Below are positions 1 through 10,900 of a stretch of 64,000 nt of DNA, in pieces. Each line of letters begins with the position of its first letter. The stretch's first letter is position 1. The notes under the pieces are model-generated. The model made no database searches, was not told the DNA's origin, and was given only the letters and a program-made list of their open reading frames with translations. A program made the position numbers and the translations under genes. The DNA comes from Hydractinia symbiolongicarpus (lineage: Eukaryota; Cnidaria; Hydrozoa; Anthoathecata; Hydractiniidae): positions 4,154,001 through 4,218,000 of the forward strand of contig NC_079883.1 in the NCBI RefSeq assembly GCF_029227915.1, given 5' to 3'.

Positions 1-329
1 TCAGTCAAATTCTATCTTTATTTCGTGCCATTAAACTAACATCTACGACATATTTCTCGCTGTGGGCGGCTGTTCCTCCACATATTACGTAAAGAAGCTT
101 TTGTGTTATGTTTTCTCCCACATCGTATCCATTAAGTAAAAAACTCACAATAAAGATATCTTTTAGAACTAGTTCTAAACTGCGTATCAAAGTTTACAAA
201 GGAAATGGTTTATAAATATTGAAATTACATTCAGTTTTTATCATTGCCTTAAACATAGGACAGGTAAAGCAGCGTGCTTGTGCAAATTATTTAACTGCGT
301 ATTTCATTTCATAGAAAGGGAAACACAAC
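1..329. other. No recognisable gene
   Basis: A 61-codon minus-strand open frame crosses 5-190, but I see no family motif or credible splice sites. The segment otherwise serves as the 5' flank of the reductase-like gene at 330. Confidence 0.4.
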
Positions 330-947
330 ATGAAGCTGAAGATGCGATATTTCATAAACTGTCATAAAACTTTGACTCCAATGGTTATAATAGCGTTGAT
401 GATACGTTATCAGAATTTCAAAATCGGACCGGTTATTTATTTAGCTCTTCATGGAAATTACTGTATCAATTGGTTATTGAAGGAATCCATTTTTCCGGAT
501 AAATCCTTTGAAGAGGAACTTCCGCCATTATGGTTTATACTTGGATTTGTTGGTTTGAATCAATACTGGTGGACACCGTGGTTACTGGTGCGTAAACAAA
601 CTGACCCAACGAACGCGACTATTTTTTTAGCCGTCACATGTAACATCATCGGGACGTTCTTACATTTTTGCAGTGATGCTCAAAAATATTTTATGTTGAA
701 AGAGAAAAAGCGTCTGATCACGACAGATTTTTTTGCACGTTCCCGAAACGTAAACTACCTTGGAGAAATATTGACGTATTTCGGGTTTGCCATCATGGCG
801 GAGCATGCTGCGCCGATACTTATTCTGGTGGCGATGAGTGTTTTTGTCTACCTTCCGAATATGTTAAAAAAAGATAAATCACTTTCGAAGTACGAATCTT
901 TTGAAAGATACAAACAGCAAACGAACATGCTACTTCCAAAATTTTGA
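330..947 (+). CDS. Steroid 5-alpha-reductase-like (DUF1295) membrane protein
   Basis: Intronless 205-residue frame from a true ATG (context aacATGA) to TGA. It is a multi-pass membrane protein: hydrophobic segments lie near residues 15-50, 65-90, 95-115 and 145-175. The C-terminal half carries the family signature: an S-D-A-Q-K-Y-F region followed by S-R-N-V-N-Y-L-G-E (about residues 137-145), matching the usual SRHPNYLGE motif of DUF1295/steroid-reductase C-domains that bind NADPH, and an E-R-Y-K-Q-Q-T-N-M-L-L-P-K-F ending typical of these proteins. In the family, members reduce a steroid or polyprenyl double bond in the ER membrane; the actual substrate cannot be told. At 205 residues it is shorter than SRD5A1/2 (about 255), mostly at the N-terminus, so an upstream exon is possible though none was found. 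Confidence 0.7.
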   Translation: MKLKMRYFINCHKTLTPMVIIALMIRYQNFKIGPVIYLALHGNYCINWLLKESIFPDKSFEEELPPLWFILGFVGLNQYWWTPWLLVRKQTDPTNATIFLAVTCNIIGTFLHFCSDAQKYFMLKEKKRLITTDFFARSRNVNYLGEILTYFGFAIMAEHAAPILILVAMSVFVYLPNMLKKDKSLSKYESFERYKQQTNMLLPKF

Positions 948-1408
948 TGCTCACTGCAGCAAATTGATGTAATTTAATAGATGTTATACCGTCAAATAAA
1001 CTCATTTCCAGGCCTTTTTCTCTTTTTAACAATTTTAGACAACCTGGAAATGAGGTAAACTGTACATATCTAACAAATAAAAACAATGTATTTCCTTACA
1101 CCCCCCTTTTTTTTAAACCTTTCTTTCCGTTCCCCGTGGAAGATCAAGCTGAGGCATTACGGAATGGATTATATCTAAATAATAAAAGGCATTAGCAGAG
1201 GCGGAAAATTTTAAGGCATGTATATTTTTAACGATAGTAACTATGAATAAACCTCAAAATTTAAAACTATATTATTTTTACAAATACGTGTTTCCACGCA
1301 TGTGCCCACATTAAGCTTGCATAATTTACATCGATGACGTCATCGAAGTTTTTGATATATTTTATTCCCTCTATTTTTGCTACCTATTGACAGATGGTCC
1401 AATATGTT

Positions 1409-1436
1409 GGCAACACCTGGCAACACCTGGCAACAT
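1409..1436. repeat. Short tandem repeat, 12-bp unit
   Basis: Two complete direct copies, and most of a third, of the 12-mer CTGGCAACACCT/TTGGCAACACCT, directly readable. Confidence 0.7.
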
Positions 1437-3774
1437 GTTTTGTTCCCACGTGTGTTATCTTTTAAAGTTCTTTTTTATATCAACCTGACTTAGCATGAAA
1501 AGCACTTTCATCCAATCAATTTATTCTTTTTGTTTATGTGTTATAGCGACAACGAAATGATAAGATGAAACTATAATGATTGGAACATTCAATCTCCTTA
1601 AAAAATGGAAATTCGATAAGAACTCTCTGCAAATTTTTTCTTCGTTATTTTTTGCAAGAAATTGGAGATTAACCAGATTAAAAGAGTCAACGAAACATAC
1701 TAGTGAAGTGCTGGGAACCAAAAATATTCTTAGTATGACCACTTGATATACAGAGCACGTAAATATTTTCTTTATGTGGTAAATAACGCTTCCTATTGTT
1801 GATCTTTATGGGGAGTCTTGACATCAGTTCCCTCATAGGTGATCAGATTGACCAAAACATAAATATTTTATTCATAAATATTTCAAACTTTCTATACCAA
1901 ATGGAATGATCAAATCGGTCTAGGGGTCTTAGATTATGCATAGCTATTGTGAAAATATATGCTCCTTTATTAGATATAAGCCTTTTTTGCCCATTTATTC
2001 AAACATGTTTTAAATTCTTCGCCGTATCTATTTTTTAGACATTTATTTTAGAACTAATTTTAAGAATTATTTAAGGTTTAAATGTAAAATTCGAAGCTGG
2101 AACCAAACCACATACGTGTGTCCATTTAACCTTTCAGAATGGCTTTATATTAATAGCTAAAGTAAAATCATCATTAAAGTCATTTGATGCTAATCTATTG
2201 GGCAAGTACACACACATTGAAACGAGCTGTCAGTTACAGACAATGTGTCAATATCTGTTTGACAGGTAGATCGCCGGGAGTGATAAATTTATTTTTATTT
2301 ATAATTTATGTTTAAGCTTTTATTTGTAGGCCGTTTTACGGATTGCTAATCCACAATAGCAAATTGATGAATTAAGAACTATATGTAAATGTTAAGTACT
2401 TTTGACTCGTTTTTTGAGCTCTAGTTAGTTTTCTCTGGACCTTTTCAGTTTATCGTTATAGCGTTTAGCCTAATTAACATAGCTTTCTTCGAAATCAAAA
2501 TTCAGTTCCTCTCATATAGAAGCTTAGCCACAAAAAAATGTGTGCCAGAGCAAATCCCGAATTCAAATCAACCAATGAACACAAACACATTTTTTTGTTC
2601 GCGTACGGAATATTAAAGAAGAAGGGATGTCCATGACCACGTGAGTAAAGAAAAATAGAAGTAACCAACCAAAAAGTGCGGTCAGTATTCTCACTGCAAG
2701 AAACTCGTTTGCGACTCAGCGTAATTTTTCCAGCTTAGTATTTCAATTTTTCGGTTGTAAGAAAAATTATGCAGAGTCTCCGGGCTAGTTGGCGCTTTTA
2801 TGAAGAGAAAATCTAACAGATTTTCCGTTAATTAAGCTTCTATTTAAGCTTAATGATCTGGAAATTTAATCATCACCTCAACAGTACAATATCATTACAA
2901 TACATTAAAAATTCTATATATTTTGTTGGTAAATAAATGACAATTTTGTTCTGAGAGTGACGAAAATTTTGTCAGATAAGCTAGCCTTTTAGGGTCAAAG
3001 CTTAAATTATGGGCGAACTTGTAAAGTGCCAGTGAATGAATAATCAAGATTTAAGCCTTCCTACTGCACCCATGCATATTAAAGCAAAGGACGCCAAAAT
3101 TAACATAATTCTTTACACAGTTAGGTACGTTACACCACTTTAGGTTGTAAAATCACAAATTGTAAAAACACAGACCCTGACTCTACCATAACATCACAAA
3201 AGCCAAACAAATTTGCAGCGAGCAGATCAGTTATACTGATAGCTAAGCAAATTATATCTACCTGGCGGTTTGTTTTAATTGCGCCATTTACATAAAACCC
3301 AGCTACCCCGCTGCTAGCTAAAGTGGATTGTATAAACCAACCCTACGTTACAGAAAGAAGAGAGGCACGAACTCTTTGGAGACAAGTAAGGCAAGTTTTT
3401 TAAGCATTTAAACAAACATTGTGTATTTTACTTTTACTTTTCTTAATCTTAGACGCAAAAACATGCACCCTTTTCTTTCTTTAGTAATTCAACCTCAAGT
3501 AGTTTACAAAATGTTTGCTCACTTTACAAACACTAAACGTAATATGAGGAACGCAGCAGCTTTTCCAGAAATGTCAACGTTTTTTTCTCATTAGCTACAA
3601 ACAATGGTCTAAAAAATTTTCCTGGGTCAAAACACTTGAACCTCTATATGATTCTTTAAATTTATGTTTACTGTCTGAGTATGCAAACAAATACTGTATT
3701 ATTTTTATCATTTGACGCAAAAAGACGTTGTGTGTGGGAATTTTCTGTGCTCTATAATCTGTTAATTAGTACAT

Positions 3775-3967
3775 AAGTAACGAAAAATTTTAACGTCCTC
3801 CGGGATTCCATCCTAAGCCTCCGGTTGTAACTATGTTACATTACCGCTAGAGATACGTACATCAAGTGAGTAAGTAACGGAAAGTTTTAACGTCCTTGAG
3901 GATTCCATCCTAACAGACCATCCCCTCCGGCTTTAACTTTGTTACATTACAACTAGAGATACGTGTA
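3775..3967. repeat. Tandem duplication, about 95 bp unit
   Basis: Two imperfect copies in tandem. Each starts with TAAGTAACG(A/G)AA(A/G)(A/G)TTTTAACG and ends with CTAGAGATACGT; the second has a small internal insertion. No coding potential seen. Confidence 0.75.
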
Positions 3968-4538
3968 CCTTTGCTTTAACTTGCTTGCCTGCCACACAAG
4001 CCAGTTAGCGGTCAGTACATGGCACTAAATGGACTGACAACACTGCATTTAAAGTGCACCGGAGTGAGGACTCGAAATTGAAACGTTATAATTTTGTTTT
4101 TTCAAGGCTCCTAAAATTGAGATTCTCTCGTAGAAAAAAATCTCGAATATATTTCATCAGAGCAAACACAGAATTTAAATCGAGTAACGAATAAAAAGAC
4201 ATTTTCAAAAGTGTGATACAATGTGCGGTTATATCTAATCTTTTAATAAGACTCCGTTTGTTGTATTTTTTTGGATTAACGATTCTTTTAGATATTGGCC
4301 ACGTAAGCAAAAAAGTAACCAACCAACTATTCAACACGGCGAGTATTTAGCCGCGAAAAAACTCTTTTTATTTTTATTTTTTTCTCCTCAGCATTTTGAC
4401 GTTCCTTTTTTAATAATGTGGTTGGAAGAATCAACGTCGGGGCCTCCTGGCTGTGAACCCTGTTAAAACAGGTCTTATTGGTGATACAAAGTCGGTAAAA
4501 AGTGACCAAATTTTGGCACAGTGACTAAAACACTTTTC

Positions 4539-4625
4539 CGCCCAATATTTTGTTACCACTCAAAATTTTGTCACCGCCCAAAAATGTTAATACCGCCCAA
4601 AATTTTGTAACCACCAAAAATTATC
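4539..4625. repeat. Degenerate minisatellite, about 20 bp unit
   Basis: Four or five imperfect copies of a word like CCGCCCAAAATTTTGTNAC in a row. No gene is visible around it. Confidence 0.65.
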
Positions 4626-5080
4626 GACTAAACTGTTAAGAAGTTTTTTTCTAAAGATTTTCGCTTTTTCATTTTTAGTGCAGGGTCTGTTTCATCTTGG
4701 AGGTTCCTTCGAGGTTACATGAAAAGTGATGGAAGGAAATTTCATACTTGGGAACCTTATAAGAAGGTGAAAAACGGTTGGATGAACTGATTTTTAAATT
4801 AAAATCATGTTTGTGTCTTGTTGTTTGGAAAATGGTAGAAAAAAAAACTAATCCGTGATGAAAGGCGTTATAGAAATGCAGCTTTTTTCGTTACCCTGTT
4901 CTTCAAATGCCATGAAATTTAGATAGCTTTAAATCCAAACATCCATAAAAGTTCCATCAAATTTTGAACCTAATGTTGGACTCTTGTCAATTGGTCAAAA
5001 AGGTGTTTAATGGTCATTGCATTAAATAGTAAAAGCTGCTTTTTGGGATAGATAAAATATGGTAAAAAAAACAGGCTCTT

Positions 5081-5148
5081 CAATTTGCTGAAAGTTTTGA
5101 TCTTACAAATTTTAAAGCGTCAGATGGATGGCTGGAGAAGTGGAAAAA
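5081..5148 (+). pseudogene. Fragment of a Tigger/pogo transposase (CENP-B-type DNA-binding domain)
   Basis: The plus frame reads a short peptide ending N-F-K-A-S-D-G-W-L-E-K-W-K-K, matching the strongly conserved NFKASxGWLxRFKKR helix of the CENPB-type helix-turn-helix in Tigger/pogo transposases. Stop codons close the frame on both sides, so only a scrap remains. It lies just upstream of a Tigger-type MITE. Confidence 0.55.
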
Positions 5149-5170
5149 AGGTTACTTCCTTTACACGTTA

Positions 5171-5447
5171 CAGTGTCCTCTTTTAAATTATAAGTTCTGT
5201 TATTTTAAAATGTCCATCATATACTTTTGTTAAGTCAAACCGACATACGAATTTTTTTTATTGAAAACTTACAGATTGTAACATTTGTAAATTTTATAGA
5301 GTCTGAAGAAAAAATCGCCTTAACTCGAACTACTATCTCATTTTTGTTTAAGTTTGAATTAACGGGAGCTTCGCTTAAGTCAAACATTTGTTAAGTCGGA
5401 CTGTTTTCTCTGGTCCCCTGGAGGTTCGAGTTACCGGGAGTTAACTG
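5171..5447. mobile_element. Tigger/pogo-type MITE
   Basis: The right end reads GGGAGTTAACTG followed by TA, the usual inverted terminus (CAGTTAACTCCC) and TA target of Tigger elements. A weaker left end, TA-CAGTGTCCTC, is at about 5169. There is no coding capacity. The right end is secure, the left is inferred. Confidence 0.5.
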
Positions 5448-6144
5448 TATTCGCTGCTTCACTTGTAAAAACGAGCGAGGGAGGTTTGTTCCCATGGTTT
5501 TTTTTTTGTACCGCACTCCCAAACACCCCCAGCAATAGAATTTAATTAATGCAACTAGGCATTTAATTTATGCATAAAATGTAAACACACGAGAATCTAC
5601 AAAATGGCGCAGTTGATTCCAAAAAGAGTTATGCTGTGACTCTTCCTTTATTTTGTAGAAATAATAACAGAAAATGCAAAATATTAATAAAATTGTAATA
5701 CGGAGTATGGCCAGAAGAGCAAGAACCATTAAATCAAAAGACCAAAGGCGGATAGCCGTTACAACTAAAGTATTTTATTTTAAATTTTTAGCTATAACGA
5801 CCTAATTTTATCTAGCTAAGCTCTCACCACATTTTGACTCAGTTTATTTTGATTATTTTAGGCCAACCAAAAAATCGATGCCATATCAAAAGGGGATCGA
5901 GAAATTGTTATAGGAAGCAGCAATACGGTATTTTATTTCTTTATTGTTCATTTTATTCTAGATCATTTTATGGAAAAAAATTTAGGTTGTTCATTATTTG
6001 CTTATTTTGCAACTCAAAACGGAAAGACCCTTGTTCTGCACTGTTTAAATAAATTATATTTTAAATTTTATATTTTATTTTAATTTTTATATTTTAAATA
6101 AATTACTTATTTTGTAATACCTGCTGCGTTTTGTAACAAAACAG

Positions 6145-6960
6145 CTCATTCTAGTTGACTGTCTGATTGGTGTAGATCCTTGAGCTGAACAATGATATGT
6201 GGACATGGTATTGCGTGCAAATTCCTGGCTTTCAATGAAGGCAATAACAGCTGTCTAGTATGAGTGCTTGCCAAACTTAGTGCCTCATGGCGAATGTCTT
6301 TGTCTGTAAGACCATTGAGAAGGACATTTCAATCGTCTCATCTGTACAAAACACTTTTCTGTTGACCACAGAGTTACAGTTATCACACGTGGCATTGGAG
6401 GTGGTTGTAAATTGACAGGTTTCATCTTTTCTTTACACATGGTCTCCGAAGATATGAATGGGTTCATCAGCGTCTTGGTGCATAGCTGTGTGAATGTTTC
6501 GAACACAAGACCCACATGTCTACAGGTACAATGGCAATCAATTTTAACATTTCTAGTGCTTGATCAAGGGGTCTAGTCGTTAATGTCGGGTCGGCTCACA
6601 GAACAATTTTTCCTAACTGCTTATTTGTTTAGTCAAGGAATTGGCCTGAAACATTGTCATCAGTTACTCCAGAGCCTAAACAAAAAGTGTCTCAACGTCA
6701 TACAAAATTTTAATCCTCAGTTCTGGAGTTCATTTGCGGTTTTACACGCTCAAGTTTTTGGCGTTTAACAGGTATGGCTGCACATGGCTGGCTAAAATGG
6801 AAGTTTGCGCAAACATTAAGAATCCACCAGCTGCTTCAATGACATTGACATCCGTAGTGGTTGAACCACAGGAATCGGGCACTTTAAGATTTTCATTGTC
6901 ATATCAAAGCATGGATAAAAATTTTGATGAGTTTTCGTTCTACAGAAGTTTTCAAAAAAA
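6145..6960 (-). pseudogene. Possible decayed retrotransposon gag remnant
   Basis: The minus strand gives a patchwork of short frames (for example 6515-6285). One reads K-D-I-R-H-E-A-L-S, resembling the D-x-x-I-R-x-x-(A/V)-L-S helix common in Ty3-type gag proteins of invertebrates, and cysteine-bearing fragments occur nearby. Stops and frame changes break it throughout. The assignment is weak; it could be another transposon-derived reading frame. Confidence 0.25.
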
Positions 6961-7242
6961 ATAACCTAGTAGGTTGAGCTAAAAGAAGATTTAAAAAAAA
7001 TACGATATCTCAATACGACCATTTACGACCATTTCTCCCACTGAGAATATCACATGAACATCTTTCAGGTGAGGAAATAGACAAGTTCTAAAACTTATAC
7101 TGGCACAGAGACAGCTTTAATTGAAGAAGAAAAGCAGATGTCTCATGTCTTCAGAGACATTGCGAAACAATTAAATTAGTGAAATCTTATTATTAAGGTA
7201 AAGGTACTGTTTTCTTAAAAAAAATTAACCCTGAGTCATGTC

Positions 7243-7594
7243 GTGGCGCCGTAGATTAGTGGTTATAGCTCTCGTACTCTGTGCGGGAGACCGGGGTTCG
7301 ATTCCTCTTGATGGCGATTCAACATGGGCGAGTGAATGTTACCATAGCCCCGGGTTAACCCAAGCCATGTGAGGGAAATTGGGAAGATGGCACACTGTGT
7401 GGGCCGTTGGATGTTGCCAAGAGTTGTCTAGTAGAGCGCGGGCTCTAATTGGGTCTGCGTAGCTCAAAATGAGCATTAAATACTCTAGGACTCTCCATCT
7501 ACGCCATGGCCCCTCCTGGAAATAATAGACAGGGTATATCCCTCGATATTTGTGAGGCTAGCCATGTAAAATATGCACATCTATCTATCTATCT
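7243..7594 (+). mobile_element. tRNA-derived SINE with CTAT tail
   Basis: The first 75 bases look like a tRNA gene: an A box at 7251-7262 (GTAGATTAGTGG) and a perfect B box GGTTCGATTCC at 7295-7305, the internal RNA polymerase III promoter. About 270 bases of non-tRNA body follow, and the element ends in a (CTAT)n run at 7580-7594, a typical SINE tail. The head cannot be a working tRNA: its 3' acceptor half does not pair properly with the 5' end. It lies upstream of, or in a 5' intron of, the helicase gene. Confidence 0.75.
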
Positions 7595-7955
7595 GAAGAC
7601 CAGGCAGCTAAGATCTCATTCTTTTTCTTATACCATAATCACTACCCTAAAAAATATCAAATTGTGATTTTAAAAGTATCATATCAGATTTAGCAACGAA
7701 GAATTACTTCAAAGGTTCCAACACAATTTCAAGACTTTTTATAAATTAAATGGATGTTTATATATAAAACTCTTTGTTATGTTCCTGTCTTGTAACCAGT
7801 TACTTTTTGTTTTTTTGTGAAATCCTTTGTGAGAAAATGTTTTTAGTCAAGGACACTTTTACACACACAAAGAAGCACAAATGCAGATCACAGAAAGTGA
7901 AATCACGTGTACAATATGTTTATAAGTTTAAATTAAGTCCCTGAATATTTTTCAG

Positions 7956-10900
7956 CATGAAAGTGTACACCACAGTGCAGATGCTTCAACTTTTGAAAAT
8001 CTCAAGTTGCGAACTGATGTCTCACAGGGATTGGAATGTTTGAAAATAACCCAACCAACTATTATTCAAGTAAGGTTTTATTAAACACGTTGAAAGTATC
8101 TAAATGTAATGTTTACAACATGACCAACATTCTGAATTTAAGAGGTGGCGCACTATTCTTGTTGTCAAAAGAAATTTTACATTTACGTGGCACCTTGTTT
8201 AAGTTCCATTAAGATGTTCCAACAGGTATTTTAGCTGCTAGACAAAATTTTACCTCTTTTATCTCTTTCAAAATTAACTAATAAAAATCATAAATATGAC
8301 TCTATAATACGTTTTAATATTTTCGACATTTAAATATTATGTAAAAAATATGGTGCCATATTTACCCTGCAAAAATGGCTAATGATTTTCGATTATCATA
8401 ATTTAAGACCTGCAAAGGAATATGCGTTAAAATTGTACCAAAATATGCAATACAGAAGTAAAAAAGGTAATATCTGATATATACCAGCAATTTGTGTCAT
8501 AAAATGTTACATTAGAATAATTTAATGTCAAAGTTTTAAGATGTGTTCAGAACGAAACGAGATTTTAAAGACTCTTTAACAACTCTTCAATTCTACCACA
8601 TCAATTCAACCTCAAATCTTAACTTGGATTTCCTTTAAAACAAAACATTAAAAAACCTGTTTCACTAATAATGCTAGCTTTTCTTTATAAACTAGCATAT
8701 TTAAAAATGACTCAGATTGAAGGATTTACTAAGGTCACTTTTGTTACATTTCAGATGCTTGCTATTCCTCTGATAATGGAAGGAAAAAATATTTTCTGCG
8801 CTGCACAAACAGGTATAGAATTATTCTAGTTCTTTTAGAACTATTTATGTTAATAATAAAAGGGTATTTCATGTCCTAAAAACGAAGTCTTGTTTTATTT
8901 AGGTTCTGGAAAAACCGTTGTTTATGCTGCTCCAATTATTCATAAATTAAAAAATCAAGTCGATGAAGGATTTGTGAAACGATTGAGTCGTCCAAGAACT
9001 TTGGTTATAGCACCAGCCAGAGAACTTGCTCTTCAGATACTCGTATGGCTGTTTGTTGTTTAATACTTGGCTCTTTTAATATAACTATTGTTTAAACTTT
9101 AGTGTGAGAAAATTATCAACACTCAAAGTTTGCTCAAAATTTCATGATCTCGACTTTAAGTCCCTTTTACGGAGCCTGTAGTAATGTAGATTTCAGAAAA
9201 GTTTGGACTTCTTTGGCATGGAGCCGACGATAAAAAAAAACAGCAAAGGTACGTCTTCTTAAAATATAATCACGTGACTTTTATTTTTTTAGTCTGTGTT
9301 CAAATCACTTAGTCATTTCGCGCCATTTCGTTCTGTTGGTTTGATTGGTCAAAAACAAAAGGTATAACGGCGCATGCTTTTGTAAACATGTATTTTTAAA
9401 AATGCTTCAAGTAGAGATAAATAATGCGATATTTAGAAATGGACACGTGATTACATGAAAGGTGTTGTGGATATTGTTGTAGGGACGCCGTCAACAGTTT
9501 TAAAATATCAACAAAAAGGTAGGTTCGGTTGAAATAATAAATTTTTAGGCGTTTTTGTCAATTTTTCAAATATTATTTCTCGCGAAAATTATTGGAAAAA
9601 TCGCGAAATGTAACAAATTATTTTTTCGCGAAATTCGCGAGATTTAGTTCTCACGAAGTATCAGGACTTGTTAACTTCACGAAAATTAGTTCTCGCTAAA
9701 ATTTTATTTTTTAAAAAAATTGAGAGCTACCCTGAATTGTTACCTGATGTCTTCGTATTCTATTATTCTAATATTTTGTCGTGCATTTTCAGATATAATA
9801 AGTTTCTCCCTACTGGTATTAACCAGAAAAATGGCCGAAGTTATGACGTTGTGAGACGAACACATCCTAAATTAAATTTTCTTTTTGTTGATCACACACT
9901 ACATAACATCATTTTAGGATTGCTGAATCTTGCTGATCTGCAGTATCTTGTTGTTGACGAAGCTGACACACTAATGGATGACAATTTCTTCGAATCGACA
10001 GACGCTATTTTAAATCATTGTCACGTATGGACTTGTTTACCTCTTTGTTTACTTGTTAAATGCGTTGTTTGTTTGTTTGTCCGTTTTTTACTTGTTGTTA
10101 CTTGTTTGTTTCATTGTTTGTATTTTTGTTTGTTTGCTTGTTTGTTTGTTTGTTTGTTTGTTTACTTGTTTTGTTTTTTGTACACTTGTTTAATACTATT
10201 GTGTCTTTAGTTAATTAATCATGTATGACATATTTCACAAGTAAGTTTATTTAGGTTATATAAGGTTTAAGACTCGAATTTGTTTTTTTTAGTTGCACGA
10301 ACGCCATGCGGAAATCATGAAGCCGCCTGTCCAATGTATTCTTGCAGCTGCCACCTTGCCACCAAAGGGGGTTTTAAGCGCATACAGAAAGCTTATACCC
10401 GTGTGTATATTTAGATATTTCTGGATATTTTATTTTAATACTTTATTTCAGTATTTTGAAGAAGTTTTTGGTTTTTAGAATTTAGAAGTTTGCCAATCCA
10501 ACCTACACAAAGTGTTACCTCATGTGAACCACAAGTTCGTTAAAACTACACAAAAAGAGAAGTTTGGTACGATTAATTCATGTAACAAAATCACGAAATT
10601 CCTATCAGAAAAACCGCTTTGTTAGTAATATTTTAGTAGTATTTTTTGTCAGACCTTTTGCTGTCAAGACTGAAGATGATCTTCCGACACGACGCCGACA
10701 AGTGTATCATATTTTGTAATACATCAAAATCATGCAACTGGGTATCTCTCAAGTTAAACGAGAACAATGTGAAACATTCGAAATTACATGGAAACATGAA
10801 CCCACAGGTGAAAAACAATTCTGTAATATTTAGATATATTTGTAAACCACTTTGTATACAATTTTTTTTTCTTAGAATAATGCTATCTCCCACATAACCA

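Larger units (their letters stand above)
948..7242. other. Long gene-poor stretch with repeats
   Basis: About 6.3 kb with no convincing host exon. AATAAA-type signals follow the reductase gene at about 993 and 1076. The rest is AT-rich and holds the short tandem repeats, pogo/Tigger scraps and the possible gag remnant listed separately. The open frames in it are short and lack family motifs. Confidence 0.5.

Noticed and set aside
7243-7315. Functional tRNA gene
   Set aside because: Boxes A and B are present but the acceptor stem and anticodon arm do not fold properly and a SINE body with tetranucleotide tail follows.
9668-10210. 180-codon plus-strand frame
   Set aside because: Only the middle (9918-10024) is a real helicase exon; the rest is intron and a (GTTT)n microsatellite.
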